Shown here piece after piece: positions 24,391-35,601 of a stretch of 64,000 bases of DNA (positions within the stretch are counted from its first letter, which is position 1; each line of letters begins with the position of its first letter). Both the position numbers and the translations under genes were made by a program. Where the stretch lies: positions 3,520,001-3,584,000 of the forward strand of contig JAULJL010000025.1 of NCBI GenBank assembly GCA_030761205.1, read 5' to 3'. A model generated the notes under the pieces. The model ran no database searches. It saw only the letters and a program-made list of their open reading frames with translations, and had not been told where the DNA came from. The DNA comes from Fremontodendron californicum. Taxonomy: Eukaryota; Streptophyta; Magnoliopsida; Malvales; Malvaceae.

Positions 24391-25402
24391 CAACAACCCT
24401 TGTGGCTTTCGGGCCATACCCTTTCTTTAATGGCCTTCTGGCAAAAATTGAATTTCACATAGAAGATCACACGTCTGATTATGACAAGATGAAGAATATC
24501 TAACATTGGGACTTGGTTTGCACATAAAATTGACAAAACATAGTATAAACTTAAAATCCATGCATGATTGATTTCTAATTTCTTCCCTTTACTTTTTTTA
24601 TTTTTAATTCACAAGTATACACGAATTCTCGAATATGCTTCTACATTTAATAAATGAGCAATTGTGACCATACACGAGTCAGCACAGCAGGCTACCATAG
24701 ATTTTAGACAACAGATTTTTTCTCCCTCATTTAGTATCTCTCTTTGTGTTTCTCTAATAATTTTTTGATACGTGTTCAAATTTAATTTTTATTTATAAAT
24801 AATTAAGTATAAATATTTTTAATTTGAACACATGTCAAAAAATTATTGAAAAGACACAAAAAAAAAAATTAAATGAAGACAGAAAAAATCTATTCTATTT
24901 TAGATACATATCTTAGAAATGGCTTGGACCAGCTGGATCATGATAATAATTAGTGGTTCATCACAGGACCACAAATAAGTAGTAATTAATACCCACAATA
25001 AAGTTAATGATTTTCAAGCTTATATGATGGATCTTATTATCTCCATATATACTTTTAATTATCATATATAAGTATAATTTTAATAATTAATGAATGAATT
25101 TTATATATTTGAATAATAATAATGAATGTATTGAAAAATAATAATAAATTGATTCCTAATCCAACATGAATAAAATTTCGTAAGGCTGCATTATGAATGC
25201 AAGAAGATCAGGTTCATGAAAATTTCTCACCAAAAGAAAAGCAAGTGGTATGAATTAAAGTTTAGGTCAAAATGAGCCAGCTATCTCGAAAAGAATAGTC
25301 TACCAAACTAAGCCCTGAATTGTCTACATAATCGAGCTCTCTAATTAACAAATGGATTATTCAGAAATCTTTCAGGACGATGAATAAGAACTGATTGATG
25401 AG
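24391..25402. other. Intergenic region before the copia element
   Basis: No gene supported. Contains the foldback at 24706-24895 and otherwise AT-rich unique-looking sequence. Confidence 0.5.
24706..24895. mobile_element. Foldback MITE-like inverted repeat
   Basis: The left arm (ending ATTTTTTGATACGTGTTCAA) and the right arm (starting TTTGAACACATGTCAAAAAA) are inverted copies of about 85 bp around an AT-rich loop near 24790-24825. The outer limits and target duplication are unclear. Confidence 0.5.
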
Positions 25403-25407
25403 CTTTT

Positions 25408-25741
25408 TGTTAGAACTTAGTCCCACATCGGTGGGAGCAACGAAGGAGTTCCTCTTTGAAGGCTATATAAAGAGCCTTAAGGAGAAGTATTAAAACCATC
25501 TCAAGAATTATCTCTTCCTCTCTTGTATACTTTCTTATATTCTTTGTGAGGTTGTTCTCTCCTAGTATTTAGAGAGAGGTGTTGTAATATTTTCTCATAG
25601 TGAAATTCTTCTAGTCTTGCCCCGTGGTTTTTCCCTTTATTCATTGAGGGTTTTCCACGTTAAATTTTGTGTGTTCAGTTCCTATTTTCTCATCTCTTAT
25701 TTTAGTTGTGAGACACTATTCCGTCACTCTGGTACCTAACA
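25408..25741 (+). repeat. 5' LTR of the copia element
   Basis: 334 bp, beginning TGTTAGAACTTAG and ending GGTACCTAACA. A TATA-like CTATATAAAG at about 25463 marks the likely U3 promoter. Confidence 0.95.
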
Positions 25742-25742
25742 G

Positions 25743-25757
25743 TGGTATCAGAGCCAT
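25743..25757 (+). other. Primer-binding site (initiator Met tRNA) of the copia element
   Basis: TGGTATCAGAGCCAT follows the 5' LTR by one base and complements the 3' end of the initiator methionine tRNA, the usual primer for plant copia elements. Confidence 0.9.
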
Positions 25758-26202
25758 TGGTTCGTGGTCCTTATTCCGCTGCAGTGAAAGTGTTGGTTCT
25801 TAGTATGCTCTGTGGTTGCAGTATTGTCTGATCTTCCACATCAGAAAAGAATTATTCTTGTTGCTGGAAATAAAGTGTGGTAGTGTGAAAGTGTCTAGGG
25901 AAGTTCTGGCTAGGAAAGACTTGGTATTTAAGTGTGTCTATCAGTGACCCACCTCTCTTTCCTGGGAACCTACCTGGTGCACTATTCACGGGCTACGGTC
26001 ACTGTTCCAGTATATGGGCTATTCAATTGTACTGTACTATTCACAGATACGGTTATTATTCATACGTGTGGTTGTATACTTTTGCAGTAATTGTTAACGT
26101 ATACTGGATTTGTTCTAGTGTACGACATACGTACAATACTGTTCACGTATACGGTACTATTCACGGTGAAATAGTGTAACTCGCTTCAGTTCGTGTACAA
26201 CC

Positions 26203-28326
26203 ATGGCAGCAAAATTCGAGATAGAGAAGTTCAGTGGGAGAAATTTCTCCTTGTGGAAATTGAAGATAAGAGCAATTTTGAGGAAGGATAATTGTCTAGA
26301 AGCAATTGAAAGTAGACCCACAGAAATGACTGATGAAAAGTGGAAAGAGAAGGATGACAATGCTGTTGCCAATCTGCACCTAGCAATGGCGGATTCAGTT
26401 TTGTCAAGTGTTGCAGAGAAGAAGACTGCAAAGGAGATTTGGGATGTTCTAAACAAATTGTACGAGGTGAAGTCACTTCACACCAGAATATTCTTGAAGA
26501 GGAAACTCTACACTCTTCGAATGAGTGAATCCACGTCGGTAACGGATCACATCAACACTCTGAATACGCTATTTGCTCAACTCACAGCATCAGATTTCAA
26601 AATAGCGGAAAATGAACGTGCGGAACTTCTACTTCAGAGTTTACCAGATTCGTATGATCAACTCATCATCAACATCACAAATAACAATGTTAGTGACTCT
26701 CTTCACTTTGATGATGTTGCCGGTGCTATTCTTGAAGAAGAATCCAGGCGCAAGAATAAGGAGGAAAGGTCAGAAAATTCAAAGCAAGCAGAGGCTTTAA
26801 CGGTGATGAGAGGCAGATCAACAGAACGTGGCTCCAGTGGGAGTCAGAATCATGGTAGATCAAAATCTCGAAGAAGGAAGAATCTTAAATGCTACAATTG
26901 TGGCATGAGAGGGCACTCGAAGAAGGAGTGTTGGCATAATAAGAAGGGTGGAGAAAAGAATTCTGAAACATCAACCTCCCAAGGTTGTGTTGCAAGTACC
27001 TCAGATGATGGAGAAATCTTGTATAGTGAAGCAGCGACTAGTTCTAAAGGCGGAAAGAAACTCAATGATGTCTGGATAATGGATTCAGGTGCGACATGGC
27101 ACATGACTCCACACCGAGATTGGTTTTGCACTTATGAACCTATTTCGGAAGGATCTGTGTTCATGGAAAATGATCACGCCTTAGATATTGCTGGAGTCGG
27201 TACCGTCAGATTAAAAATGCATGATGGTACTGTTCGCAAAATTCAAGGGGTACGACATGTGAAGGGCTTAAAGAAGAACTTATTGTCAATTGGACAATTG
27301 GATGACCTCGGGTGCAAGATCCACACTGAATGTGGAATATTGAAAGTAGTGAAAGGAAACCTTGTGGTGATGAAAGCAGAGAAGATCACAAGCAATCTAT
27401 ACATGCTTTTGGGAGAGACGTTGCAAGAGGCAGATGCATCAGTTGCAGCAGCCAGCCAAGAAGAAACGACGATGATGTGGCATCTCAGATTAGGCCATAT
27501 GTCAGAGCGAGGCTTGAAAGTCCTTGCAGAACGCAATCTCCTGCCCGGGCTCAAGATGGTCAATTTACCTTTCTGTGAGCACTGTGTGATAAGCAAGCAG
27601 CATAGATTGAAGTTTGCTAAAGTAACTACAAGAAGCAAACACATACTGGACTTAATCCATTCTGATGTGTGGGAGTCACCAGAAATATCCCTGGGTGGAG
27701 CAAAGTATTTTGTATCATTCATTGATGACTATTCCAGGAGATTATGGGTGTACCCAATCAAGAAGAAGTCAGATGTGTTTCCAGTATTCAAGGAGTTCAA
27801 AGCACAAGTAGAGCTTGAAACTGGGAAAAGAATCAAGTGCTTGAGGACAGACAATGGAGGAGAATATGTAGACGGTAACTTTCTAGCATTCTGTAAGAAA
27901 GAGGGTATTATGAGACAATTCACGGTTGCACATACGCCTCAACAGAATGGTGTAGCAGAGCGGATGAACAGAACTCTCCTAGATAGAACAAGAGCCATGC
28001 TGAGAACAGCGGGATTGGCCAAATCTTTCTGGGCAGAAGCAGTCAAAACCACCTGTTATGTGATAAATCAATCACCATCAACGGCGATTGGTTTGAAGAC
28101 GCCTATGGAGATGTGGAAAGGAAAGCCAGCTGATTATTCTTCTCTACATGTGTTTGGATGTCCTGTGTACGTGATGTACAACTCCCAAGAAAGAACAAAG
28201 CTGGATCCAAAATCCAGAAAATGTATATTCTTGGGTTATGCTGACGGTGTTAAGGGGTATCGCCTGTGGGATCCCACTGCCCGCAAGGTTGTTGTCAGCA
28301 GAGATGTAGTTTTTGCAGAAAATTAA
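26203..28326 (+). CDS. Copia gag-protease-integrase part of the polyprotein (707 aa, ends at an in-frame stop)
   Basis: The frame opens MAAKFEIEKFSGRNFSLWKL. Gag (UBN2-type) spans about residues 5-190, with a CCHC zinc knuckle CYNCGMRGHSKKEC at 230-243. The aspartic protease motif DSGATWH starts at 294. The pre-integrase zinc domain (MWHLRLGHM) lies near 425-475. The integrase core has its catalytic triad at Asp488, Asp550 and Glu586, giving the canonical D-D-35-E spacing. The frame stops at TAA (28324-28326) just after integrase, but the same reading frame is open again immediately and continues into the reverse-transcriptase frame. The stop is therefore a single point break in an otherwise continuous polyprotein. 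Normally one polyprotein carries all these domains; here pol synthesis would need readthrough or another copy. Confidence 0.93.
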   Translation: MAAKFEIEKFSGRNFSLWKLKIRAILRKDNCLEAIESRPTEMTDEKWKEKDDNAVANLHLAMADSVLSSVAEKKTAKEIWDVLNKLYEVKSLHTRIFLKRKLYTLRMSESTSVTDHINTLNTLFAQLTASDFKIAENERAELLLQSLPDSYDQLIINITNNNVSDSLHFDDVAGAILEEESRRKNKEERSENSKQAEALTVMRGRSTERGSSGSQNHGRSKSRRRKNLKCYNCGMRGHSKKECWHNKKGGEKNSETSTSQGCVASTSDDGEILYSEAATSSKGGKKLNDVWIMDSGATWHMTPHRDWFCTYEPISEGSVFMENDHALDIAGVGTVRLKMHDGTVRKIQGVRHVKGLKKNLLSIGQLDDLGCKIHTECGILKVVKGNLVVMKAEKITSNLYMLLGETLQEADASVAAASQEETTMMWHLRLGHMSERGLKVLAERNLLPGLKMVNLPFCEHCVISKQHRLKFAKVTTRSKHILDLIHSDVWESPEISLGGAKYFVSFIDDYSRRLWVYPIKKKSDVFPVFKEFKAQVELETGKRIKCLRTDNGGEYVDGNFLAFCKKEGIMRQFTVAHTPQQNGVAERMNRTLLDRTRAMLRTAGLAKSFWAEAVKTTCYVINQSPSTAIGLKTPMEMWKGKPADYSSLHVFGCPVYVMYNSQERTKLDPKSRKCIFLGYADGVKGYRLWDPTARKVVVSRDVVFAEN

Positions 28327-28374
28327 CTGCAAAGTGAGCAAACAAATGACAACACTTCAAAAGAGACTGCTACA

Positions 28375-30123
28375 GTGCAGATGGATAGAAATTCTCAAGA
28401 AGATGATTCTTCTGAAGCAGAACCAGAGCATGAGGTACCAGAACCAGTTGAGTCCGAGGCTGTAGAAGTTCGACGGTCAACTCGTGAGAGAAGGCCTCCA
28501 AATTGGCACACGGAGTATGTTACGGAGAGCAATGTTGCATACTGTCTTTTAACAGAGGATGGAGAGCCATCAACTTTTCATGAAGCTACTAGTAGCCCAG
28601 ATGCTTCTCTGTGGATGACAGCAATGCAGGAAGAAATTGAAGCTCTTTACAAGAACGAGACATGGGAACTGGTGGAATTACCACGTGGCAGAAAAGCCAT
28701 TGGTAACAAATGGGTCTACAAGATCAAGCGGGATAGCAATGATCAAGTAGAACGATATCGTGCTAGATTGGTTGTAAAAGGATATGCTCAGAAAGAAGGT
28801 ATTGACTTCAACGAGATATTTTCTCCAGTTGTCAGACTTACTACTATCAGAGTAGTGTTGGCTATGTGTGCTGCATTTGATTTACATCTTGAACAACTAG
28901 ATGTAAAGACGGCTTTTCTACATGGAGAGCTTGAAGAAGAAATTTATATGCTCCAACCAGAAGGTTTTGTTGAAACAGGCAAAGAGAACTTGGTTTGCAG
29001 GTTGACCAAATCTCTGTACGGTCTAAAGCAGGCGCCCAGATGTTGGTACAAGAGATTTGATTCTTTCATAATTAGCCTTGAATACAACAGACTGAGTTCA
29101 GACCATTGTACGTACTACAAGAGGTTTGATGATAATGATTTCATTATTTTGCTGTTGTATGTGGATGACATGTTGGTGGTAGGCCCCAACAAAGATCGAA
29201 TCCAAGATTTGAAGGCACAGTTGGCTAGGGAGTTCGATATGAAGGACTTGGGACCCGCAAACAAGATTTTAGGGATGCAAATTCACCGAGACAGAAAAGA
29301 CAGGAAAATTTGGCTTTCTCAAAAGAATTATCTGAGGAAGGTCTTGCGACGCTTCAACATGCAAGACTGTAAGCCAATATCTACCCCACTTCCTGTCAAT
29401 TGTAAATTATCCTCAGGTATGAGTCCTAGCAATGAAGCAGAGAGGATGGAAATGTCTCGAGTACCGTATGCATCAGCGGTGGGAAGCCTTATGTATGCTA
29501 TGATATGTACAAGACCAGACATTGCACAAGCAGTGGGAGCGGTCAGTCGATTTATGGCAGATCCTGGTAGAGAGCATTGGAATGTTGTTAAGAGGATCCT
29601 TAGATACATTAAAGGAACCTCAGATGTTGCATTATGTTTTGGAGGATCAGAACTTGTTGTCAGGGGTTATGTTGATTCAGATTTTGCAGGTGATCTTAAT
29701 AAAAGAAAATCCACTACTGGCTATGTGTTCACACTTGCAGGAGGAGCGGTAAGCTGGTTATCTAAGTTACAGACTGTTGTAGCTTTGTCTACTACAGAAG
29801 CTGAGTACATGGCAGCTACCCAAGCATGCAAGGAAGCAATATGGATACAAAGGTTAATGGAAGAACTCGGGCACAAGCAGCAGAAGATTATTGTGTATTG
29901 TGACAGTCAGAGTGCCTTGCACATTGCAAGGAATCCAGCCTTTCATTCCAGGACAAAGCATATAGGTATACAGTATCACTTTGTTCGAGAAGTAGTAGAA
30001 GAAGGAAGTGTGGATATGCAAAAGATTCACACCAAAGACAACCTAGCAGATGTTATGACAAAGCCAATCAACACTGACAAGTTTATTTGGTGTCGATCCT
30101 CCTATGGTCTATCAGAAACGTAA
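28375..30123 (+). CDS. Copia reverse transcriptase-RNase H part of the polyprotein (582 aa)
   Basis: Same frame as the upstream gag-integrase, separated from it by one stop codon and 16 open codons; the ATG at 28375 is only the first Met after the break and probably not a real start. The reverse transcriptase carries the motifs of plant copia enzymes: NKWVYKIKRD, RLVVKGYAQKEGIDF, QLDVKTAFLHGELEEEIYM, SLYGLKQAPRCWYKRFD, and the catalytic YVDDM at 29158-29172. RNase H follows (DSDFAGD, STTEAEYMA, YCDSQSALHIARNP) and the end shows KHIGIQYHFVRE. No other interruption was seen. As is usual for copia elements, integrase precedes reverse transcriptase. Confidence 0.93.
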   Translation: MQMDRNSQEDDSSEAEPEHEVPEPVESEAVEVRRSTRERRPPNWHTEYVTESNVAYCLLTEDGEPSTFHEATSSPDASLWMTAMQEEIEALYKNETWELVELPRGRKAIGNKWVYKIKRDSNDQVERYRARLVVKGYAQKEGIDFNEIFSPVVRLTTIRVVLAMCAAFDLHLEQLDVKTAFLHGELEEEIYMLQPEGFVETGKENLVCRLTKSLYGLKQAPRCWYKRFDSFIISLEYNRLSSDHCTYYKRFDDNDFIILLLYVDDMLVVGPNKDRIQDLKAQLAREFDMKDLGPANKILGMQIHRDRKDRKIWLSQKNYLRKVLRRFNMQDCKPISTPLPVNCKLSSGMSPSNEAERMEMSRVPYASAVGSLMYAMICTRPDIAQAVGAVSRFMADPGREHWNVVKRILRYIKGTSDVALCFGGSELVVRGYVDSDFAGDLNKRKSTTGYVFTLAGGAVSWLSKLQTVVALSTTEAEYMAATQACKEAIWIQRLMEELGHKQQKIIVYCDSQSALHIARNPAFHSRTKHIGIQYHFVREVVEEGSVDMQKIHTKDNLADVMTKPINTDKFIWCRSSYGLSET

Positions 30124-30187
30124 GCAACATGGAATGGCAAGACAGAAAGAGTGGTGTGAAGATATGATTGGTTTAATCAAATCTTCA

Positions 30188-30198
30188 AGTGGGAGAAT
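30188..30198 (+). other. Polypurine tract of the copia element
   Basis: AGTGGGAGAAT directly before the 3' LTR; it would prime plus-strand DNA synthesis. Confidence 0.8.
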
Positions 30199-30532
30199 TG
30201 TTAGAACTTAGTCCCACATCGGTGGGAGCAACGAAGGAGTTCCTCCTTGAAGGCTATATAAAGAGCCTTAAGGAGAAGTATTAAAACCATCCCAAGAATT
30301 ATCTCTTCCTCTCTTGTATACTTTCTTATATTCTTTGTGAGGTTGTTCTCTCCTAGTATTTAGAGAGAGGTGTTGTAATATTTTCTCATAGTGAAATTCT
30401 TCTAGTCTTGCCCCGTGGTTTTTCCCTTTATTCATTGAGGGTTTTCCACGTTAAATTTTGTGTGTTCAGTTCCTATTTTCTCATCTCTTATTTTAGTTGT
30501 GAGACACTATTCCGTCACTCTGGTACCTAACA
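30199..30532 (+). repeat. 3' LTR of the copia element
   Basis: 334 bp, identical in extent to the 5' LTR. I see two substitutions (CTCTTTGAAGG versus CTCCTTGAAGG and CCATCTCAAG versus CCATCCCAAG). Confidence 0.95.
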
Positions 30533-30537
30533 CTTTT

Positions 30538-32448
30538 GCCCACCGGCCCTAATTCTTAAATTACAAGAAACCGCGTTTTATGGAAGTGATTAAGGTTTCG
30601 TTTAATATTGTTGTTGACACAAATTTTGAAATGAAAAATTGTGTTGTATCGCAAATGCAATGCTAAACAGATAAAAAAATTTAACGTTTGCGGTTGAAAT
30701 CATGATTTGGCAACCCAAATCAAAAAGTCAAAAATAGAGCTTTTGGATTTTAGAAGTTGACTTTTAGATAAAATAATTTTATTATCCTCACGTATTTAAA
30801 CTTTTATTATTTTAAAATATATTTTTTTGACATTTTACTTTTTCACAATAATGTCAAATACTTAAAAAGTTCTTAAATTATAATTTTTCATCACACTTTT
30901 TAAACATATTTTTTTTCAATTCAAAATTCTTTTAACTCAAAACTTTTTTCAACAGAAATACTAAACTAACCTTAAATTATTCTAATCTTGGATAGGGTTT
31001 CATTTTCAATTACAAATTAATTTTATAGTGAGTTCTATTTGAGAATATAATCATATATAAAGTATTGGCTTGATCTGATATTTAGTTATTTACTTCATTT
31101 GGATGGTTGAAAGACCAATACTCAAGAAATAGGATGACAAATTACTCTACGAATTTAAGATTCCCTCCATTATTATACTTCACCGTCGTATTTACTTCCT
31201 TAGGTGATTATGAAATTCACTGCAAGTTTCTTAAAAACCAAACAAACGATCGAGGATCTCATTAATCTCGAAAATACTCTTTTTCCTGTTTTGAATTTGG
31301 ACCATTTTATTTGGTTTTGATGAAATTAGAAATTTGAATTAATCATATTTTTCTGGGCTTAACTGATTTAACAACTCATAATTAGTAGTATAAAATTCAA
31401 ATTAACTTGGGCCTACTCTCAACTCTTCCCTGTTCAATCCATTGTCTCACTGTCTAACCACATTGGATGAGAGTGTAACTTGCATGTGTGACGATTACAA
31501 AACCATATCAAACAAAATTCTTGCCTTTGATATGGATTTGATGGATGACAGACAAAATATTTTATCAACTTATATGATTAATTGAATCCGGAGTTTAATT
31601 CAATCAATTCATATAATCATTTTTAAAAATCATATTTAATAAATTTGGATTCGAATTTCAATATTTATAATTCTTTTCATTATTCTTATATTGCGATTTT
31701 TTTATTTTAAAAAATTTATATGATTAATTACTTATTATTTACAAGTCTTTATCCCTTATATCAAACAAATTTTTTGATACCTGTCTTTATCCTTATTCAT
31801 TGACTCATAATTTTCACCCCCTTAAAGACTAATTGCAAGGAGAGGTTGGAAATTCTCTATCATGTCATCAATTTCCTTGTTAGAACTTTTTTGTAACAGA
31901 AAAGCAGTATAAAAAAGCTAGCCGATAAAAATTCGAGATTTAATTTAATTGATTCATATAGTTATTTTTAAAAATTGGTATCTAACGGATTTGAGTTTAA
32001 ATCTCAACATTTGCAACCCATTCTTCTATCTCAATCTACCAGCTCCTTTATAAATAAATAAAAAAAAAAAAAAACTATTATACCAAGAGTTGAAAAATGT
32101 AAATTTGTTTTTTGCAACATTTTCCCACCCTGAAATATGAAACAAAGTAGGTGAGGAACTTTCGCTAAATGACCCTCCCAGTTATCTTGTAATGACGATT
32201 GTCCATCACAAGTTTTGGTGAGATATAGCCAAATGAAGCCAATATTTTTGAAAATAAAATAGTCTGCTCGTTTGGCATGACGCTTGCCATGGACCGACAA
32301 GGCATTCAAGTTAACAGAGGGAGGGTATGACGCCCATCCCATACGCAAACAATTGAGGTTCCATCAAAATTAAACCCGCGGTAATATTGAATATGAAACG
32401 AACACGACATGTAAAAAATAATTAAAACACAATATAATACGATATGAA
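30538..32448. other. Intergenic region after the copia element
   Basis: No gene supported. AT-rich, with several ORFs under 110 codons that lack composition or motif support. An AT-rich dispersed repeat begins at about 32390 and is split by the solo LTR. Confidence 0.5.
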
Positions 32449-33600
32449 AAAATTGTTGGATATCATAGCATATTTTATATGTATACATACGAAATACGTA
32501 TTATAATACGCAAGTTATCGTAGCTAGATATACAGTGTACATTAACGTACACAATTGATATCAAAGTGAATGAAAAATTAATCTCATTTTATACCCACTT
32601 GAAGAGGGAGGAAAGTTGGTTGAAGGTGTATGTGGTAGTCAATCTCACATAGGACTAAGAATGACTTTAGCTTATAGTATATATGAGCTAGAGTGTCATG
32701 ATGGTTGAGCTCCAAGGGGCACCCAAATTTTTGTGGAGGGTGAGGACCTACACAACTTGGGCTGAACCACACGCGCACTGTCTTGCCGAACTAGGTTGGG
32801 TCGGGTTTGGGTCAATAATTAATTTTTTACTTTCCAACTGGCTTAATTTTTTGTCCAAACCGAACTAGCTCAACCAACTAGCTTTATTTTATTTTGTCCG
32901 AATAATTCTTCTTCTAGAATGTGTCTGTTCGGTTGTCCGAACCTATCTCAGTTGTGTCTTTGCCTGTTGGATGAACCGGTTCATTGCTACAGACTTATCT
33001 GTTGACCAAACCAGTTCCTATCCTACAAATGTGTCTGACTGAACAGACTTCTATGTCTCTATAAATAGGAGTGTTTTGTATTTGTTTCAATTCACTAATT
33101 CACCGAAAATATTCCTGTCATTTGAGAGAGAGACAAAGCATTCTTCTGTTCGTTGTGTTGCATCCGAGTGTGCTCTCATTTGCAACAATTTATCGAGAAA
33201 ACCTGGGAGACGATTTGCATCGATACTATAAGCACCTTAGAGAGACAAAAAACGTCTTAAGGTTAGAGGTCCAACCTTGACTCGATATTGATTTTTTCAA
33301 ACCAATTACTGTAAGTGTCTTTATATTTGATTCTGCATATTTGTTGTAATTTGTTCGTATAATATGTATCCAGTTCTTTTTCTTCTTTTCTATTTATATT
33401 TTACAGTATATAGCATCTATATTTTCCAACAAAAATAACACGAACACGACATGAATGTTTTAAAATTTATATAATATGAATTATTAACGTATCAATTTTT
33501 TTTATAAAAATATAAAATATTTTAAACACGATTATGACAAGACAAAATACACAAACACAATATAAATACACGAATTATCAGATCTAATCAAGATAATTTA
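32390..33600. repeat. AT-rich dispersed repeat (ACACGA...TATCAAAATTTATATAA type), split by the solo LTR
   Basis: The parts 32390-32453 and 33432-33600 together match other copies at about 34425-34600, 35345-35535 (inverted), 56990-57175 (inverted), 12950-13110 and 17044-17282. Shared words are AAATTTATATAA, AATTATTAA and TTTTAAACACGATTATGAC. Probably a degenerate MITE; ends not resolved. Confidence 0.5.
32454..33431 (+). mobile_element. Solo LTR (about 978 bp)
   Basis: The unit starts TGTTGGATATCATAGC and ends TATTTTCCAACA, giving the TG...CA and TGTTGG/CCAACA termini of LTRs. Flanks AAAAT (32449-32453 and 33432-33436) are a 5-bp duplication. A TATA box (TATAAATA, 33060-33067) sits where a U3/R border would be. 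The flanking DNA on both sides is one AT-rich dispersed repeat that becomes continuous when the unit is removed, which supports insertion followed by LTR-LTR recombination. No internal coding region is present. The superfamily is uncertain, and AT-rich flanks weaken the duplication evidence. Confidence 0.65.
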
Positions 33601-33833
33601 TCAAAAACCCAGCCTATTCTTTTATACTCTAACTAATTACCATATAGGTATAGGATAGCAATAGTTAGTAAAAAAATTAGATAGTCGATACTATTCGATT
33701 TTATTTTTGTAAATTTAGATATTGTGGATTCGGATATTAAATTTATTATCCGTAACAGATTCGAAGCAAACTCGGATAAGAACTTTTGGATATCCAATAT
33801 CTGAATCCGTTTTGATTTTGATTCGAATAATGA

Positions 33834-33981
33834 CAGATATTCAAATCCGTTATCTGAATCTGTTTTACTTATACGGATAACGGATCTGGATATTCGAATC
33901 CGATATCTGAATCCGTTTTACTTATACGGATAACGGATTCAGATTTTCGAATCCTGTATATATATATATATATATATATAA
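33834..33981. repeat. Short tandem duplication with TA microsatellite
   Basis: A unit of about 60 bp containing TTTTACTTATACGGATAACG occurs twice in tandem (about 33834-33955), surrounded by further GGATATTCGAATCCG-like motifs. A pure TA run follows at 33957-33981. Confidence 0.6.
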
Positions 33982-35596
33982 ATAATTCTTGTTTAATTTA
34001 TATTTTTATTTTTAAAAAATGATTTCATGAATTCGAAAATTTAACAAATTTATATATTCAACAAATATTTTTATCTAAATCGGATTCTAATAAAAAATGG
34101 ATAATAAACGAATTCAAACATCTTATAAATTAAGTAGATTCGGATTTGGATTTTTTAAAACTTACACATATCCGATTTAATATCATCCTAGGCAAGTTTT
34201 TGTTTCCTTTATTTTTTCATAGTAAGAATCTTGGGCCTTGGCATATGTGTTAAATGTGTTAAACATTTATATCAACAAAGAAGAGCTAGTGCATTTTCTT
34301 TTTTGTAATTGGAGCTATCGGCTCTAAAATTTTGAGCTGGTCGGTATGTCCTGTAGAGTACCCAAATTGTTCTATATTCCAACAATTTGACGGCATTGAT
34401 GCTAAACATAACAACCTTTCGATGATATAATATAATTACATGAATACGACATAAAAATTAATATAAAATATGAAAAAATAAAATGAATGTATCAAAATTT
34501 ATATAATACAAATTATTAATGTATCAAAATTTATATAAATATGTAATATTTTAAACACGATTATGACATATAAAAATATACGACTACGATACAAATTAAA
34601 AAATTTAAAATATATGTACATGAAGCGAGGACTGAGCGCACAACATTGGTCACGGTTGCAAACAATACTATTTTTTATAGAATTGAAACTTAAATTCAGA
34701 GTTTTCAATTGGTAAAAACATTTTTTTAAAATGATTATATATAATAATATTTTTATCAATATATTGAAAATAATAAAAAAATAACCAATTATTATATTTA
34801 ATATAATATTATTATAAATAATATATTAACTAATTTAAAAAATATTTTTAAAGCACTCATTAATAAAACTTTACTTATAATATATCTTCAAGAGCACATT
34901 ATTTGCGATTATTAATACATTACAATTATAATAAAAATAATAATTTTAAGTGAAATGCTTTAAACATAAAACTGTCTAAAAAAAAAAAAAGATTTATGAA
35001 GTTTGATATTTATCCCTCTCCCGATTTGACTGTTAGTAATTGCTTGGGATTTTGATATTCCCGCTTATAATAAGATTATTGGTACTTAATCTTTCTTGGC
35101 AAATCAAGCAAATTAAACAAATTAAAATGTGTTATGTAGCCAATCATGCGGACCCCTTTAGTCATGGATTTTCAACCTATCAAAACATGTTTATTTGACA
35201 AATTGATGAACTATGATAGGACCAGGAGGGATTAATATAGCTATATATGCTTTATCTTCATAGCTTTCTTCTTGTCGGTTCCAGTACCCTTTTTTTTTTC
35301 TTCAAAATTGTTGCTTTCTGAATTAAGAGGATTTGAAGATTTGTTAATTCGTGTATTTATGTCGTGTTTGTATATTTTTATGTGTAATAATCATGTTTAA
35401 GGTATCATATATTTATATAAATTTTGATATGTTAATAATCCGTGTTATATAAATTTTGATACATTCGTTTTATTTTTTTCGTATCATATCGTATTTTAAT
35501 TATTTTTTCTATATCATATTCGTAACATATTCAAAATTATCAACTTTATCAATAGGTCTTCTCAACCATGAGAAAGATTACAAAAAAAAGTGTGAC
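33982..35596. other. Intergenic region
   Basis: No gene supported. Contains AT-rich dispersed repeats at about 34425-34600 and 35345-35535 and a MITE-like copy at 34710-34872. Confidence 0.5.
34710..34872. mobile_element. AT-rich MITE, TTTTGCTAACGAGTG family, copy 4
   Basis: The core TTTTTATCAATATATTGAAA followed by ATTTAATATAATATTATTAT and the right end AAAGCACTCATTAATAAAAC parallel the copy at 16611-16790. Ends are decayed. Confidence 0.5.
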
Positions 35597-35601
35597 ATTT
35601 T

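Larger units (their letters stand above)
25408..30532 (+). mobile_element. Full-length Ty1/copia LTR retrotransposon (Tork/Tnt1-like)
   Basis: Two 334-bp LTRs (25408-25741 and 30199-30532) run TG...CA and differ at only two positions that I can see. The target duplication CTTTT (25403-25407 and 30533-30537) is perfect. A primer-binding site complementary to initiator Met tRNA (TGGTATCAGAGCC) starts at 25743, and a purine tract (AAGTGGGAGAAT) precedes the 3' LTR. The inside encodes gag, protease, integrase, reverse transcriptase and RNase H in copia order. About 0.6% LTR divergence means a recent insertion, a few hundred thousand years at commonly used plant rates. One in-frame stop at 28324-28326 interrupts the polyprotein. 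Confidence 0.97.

Noticed and set aside
27243..27722. 159-codon minus-strand frame inside the copia element
   Set aside because: Antisense shadow of the integrase coding sequence.
33643..34190. Possible hAT element with TAGGATAGCAATA and TAGGATGATATTA ends
   Set aside because: The flanks TATAGGTA and GGCAAGTT are not a duplication and the ends match poorly; only the internal tandem duplication was reported.
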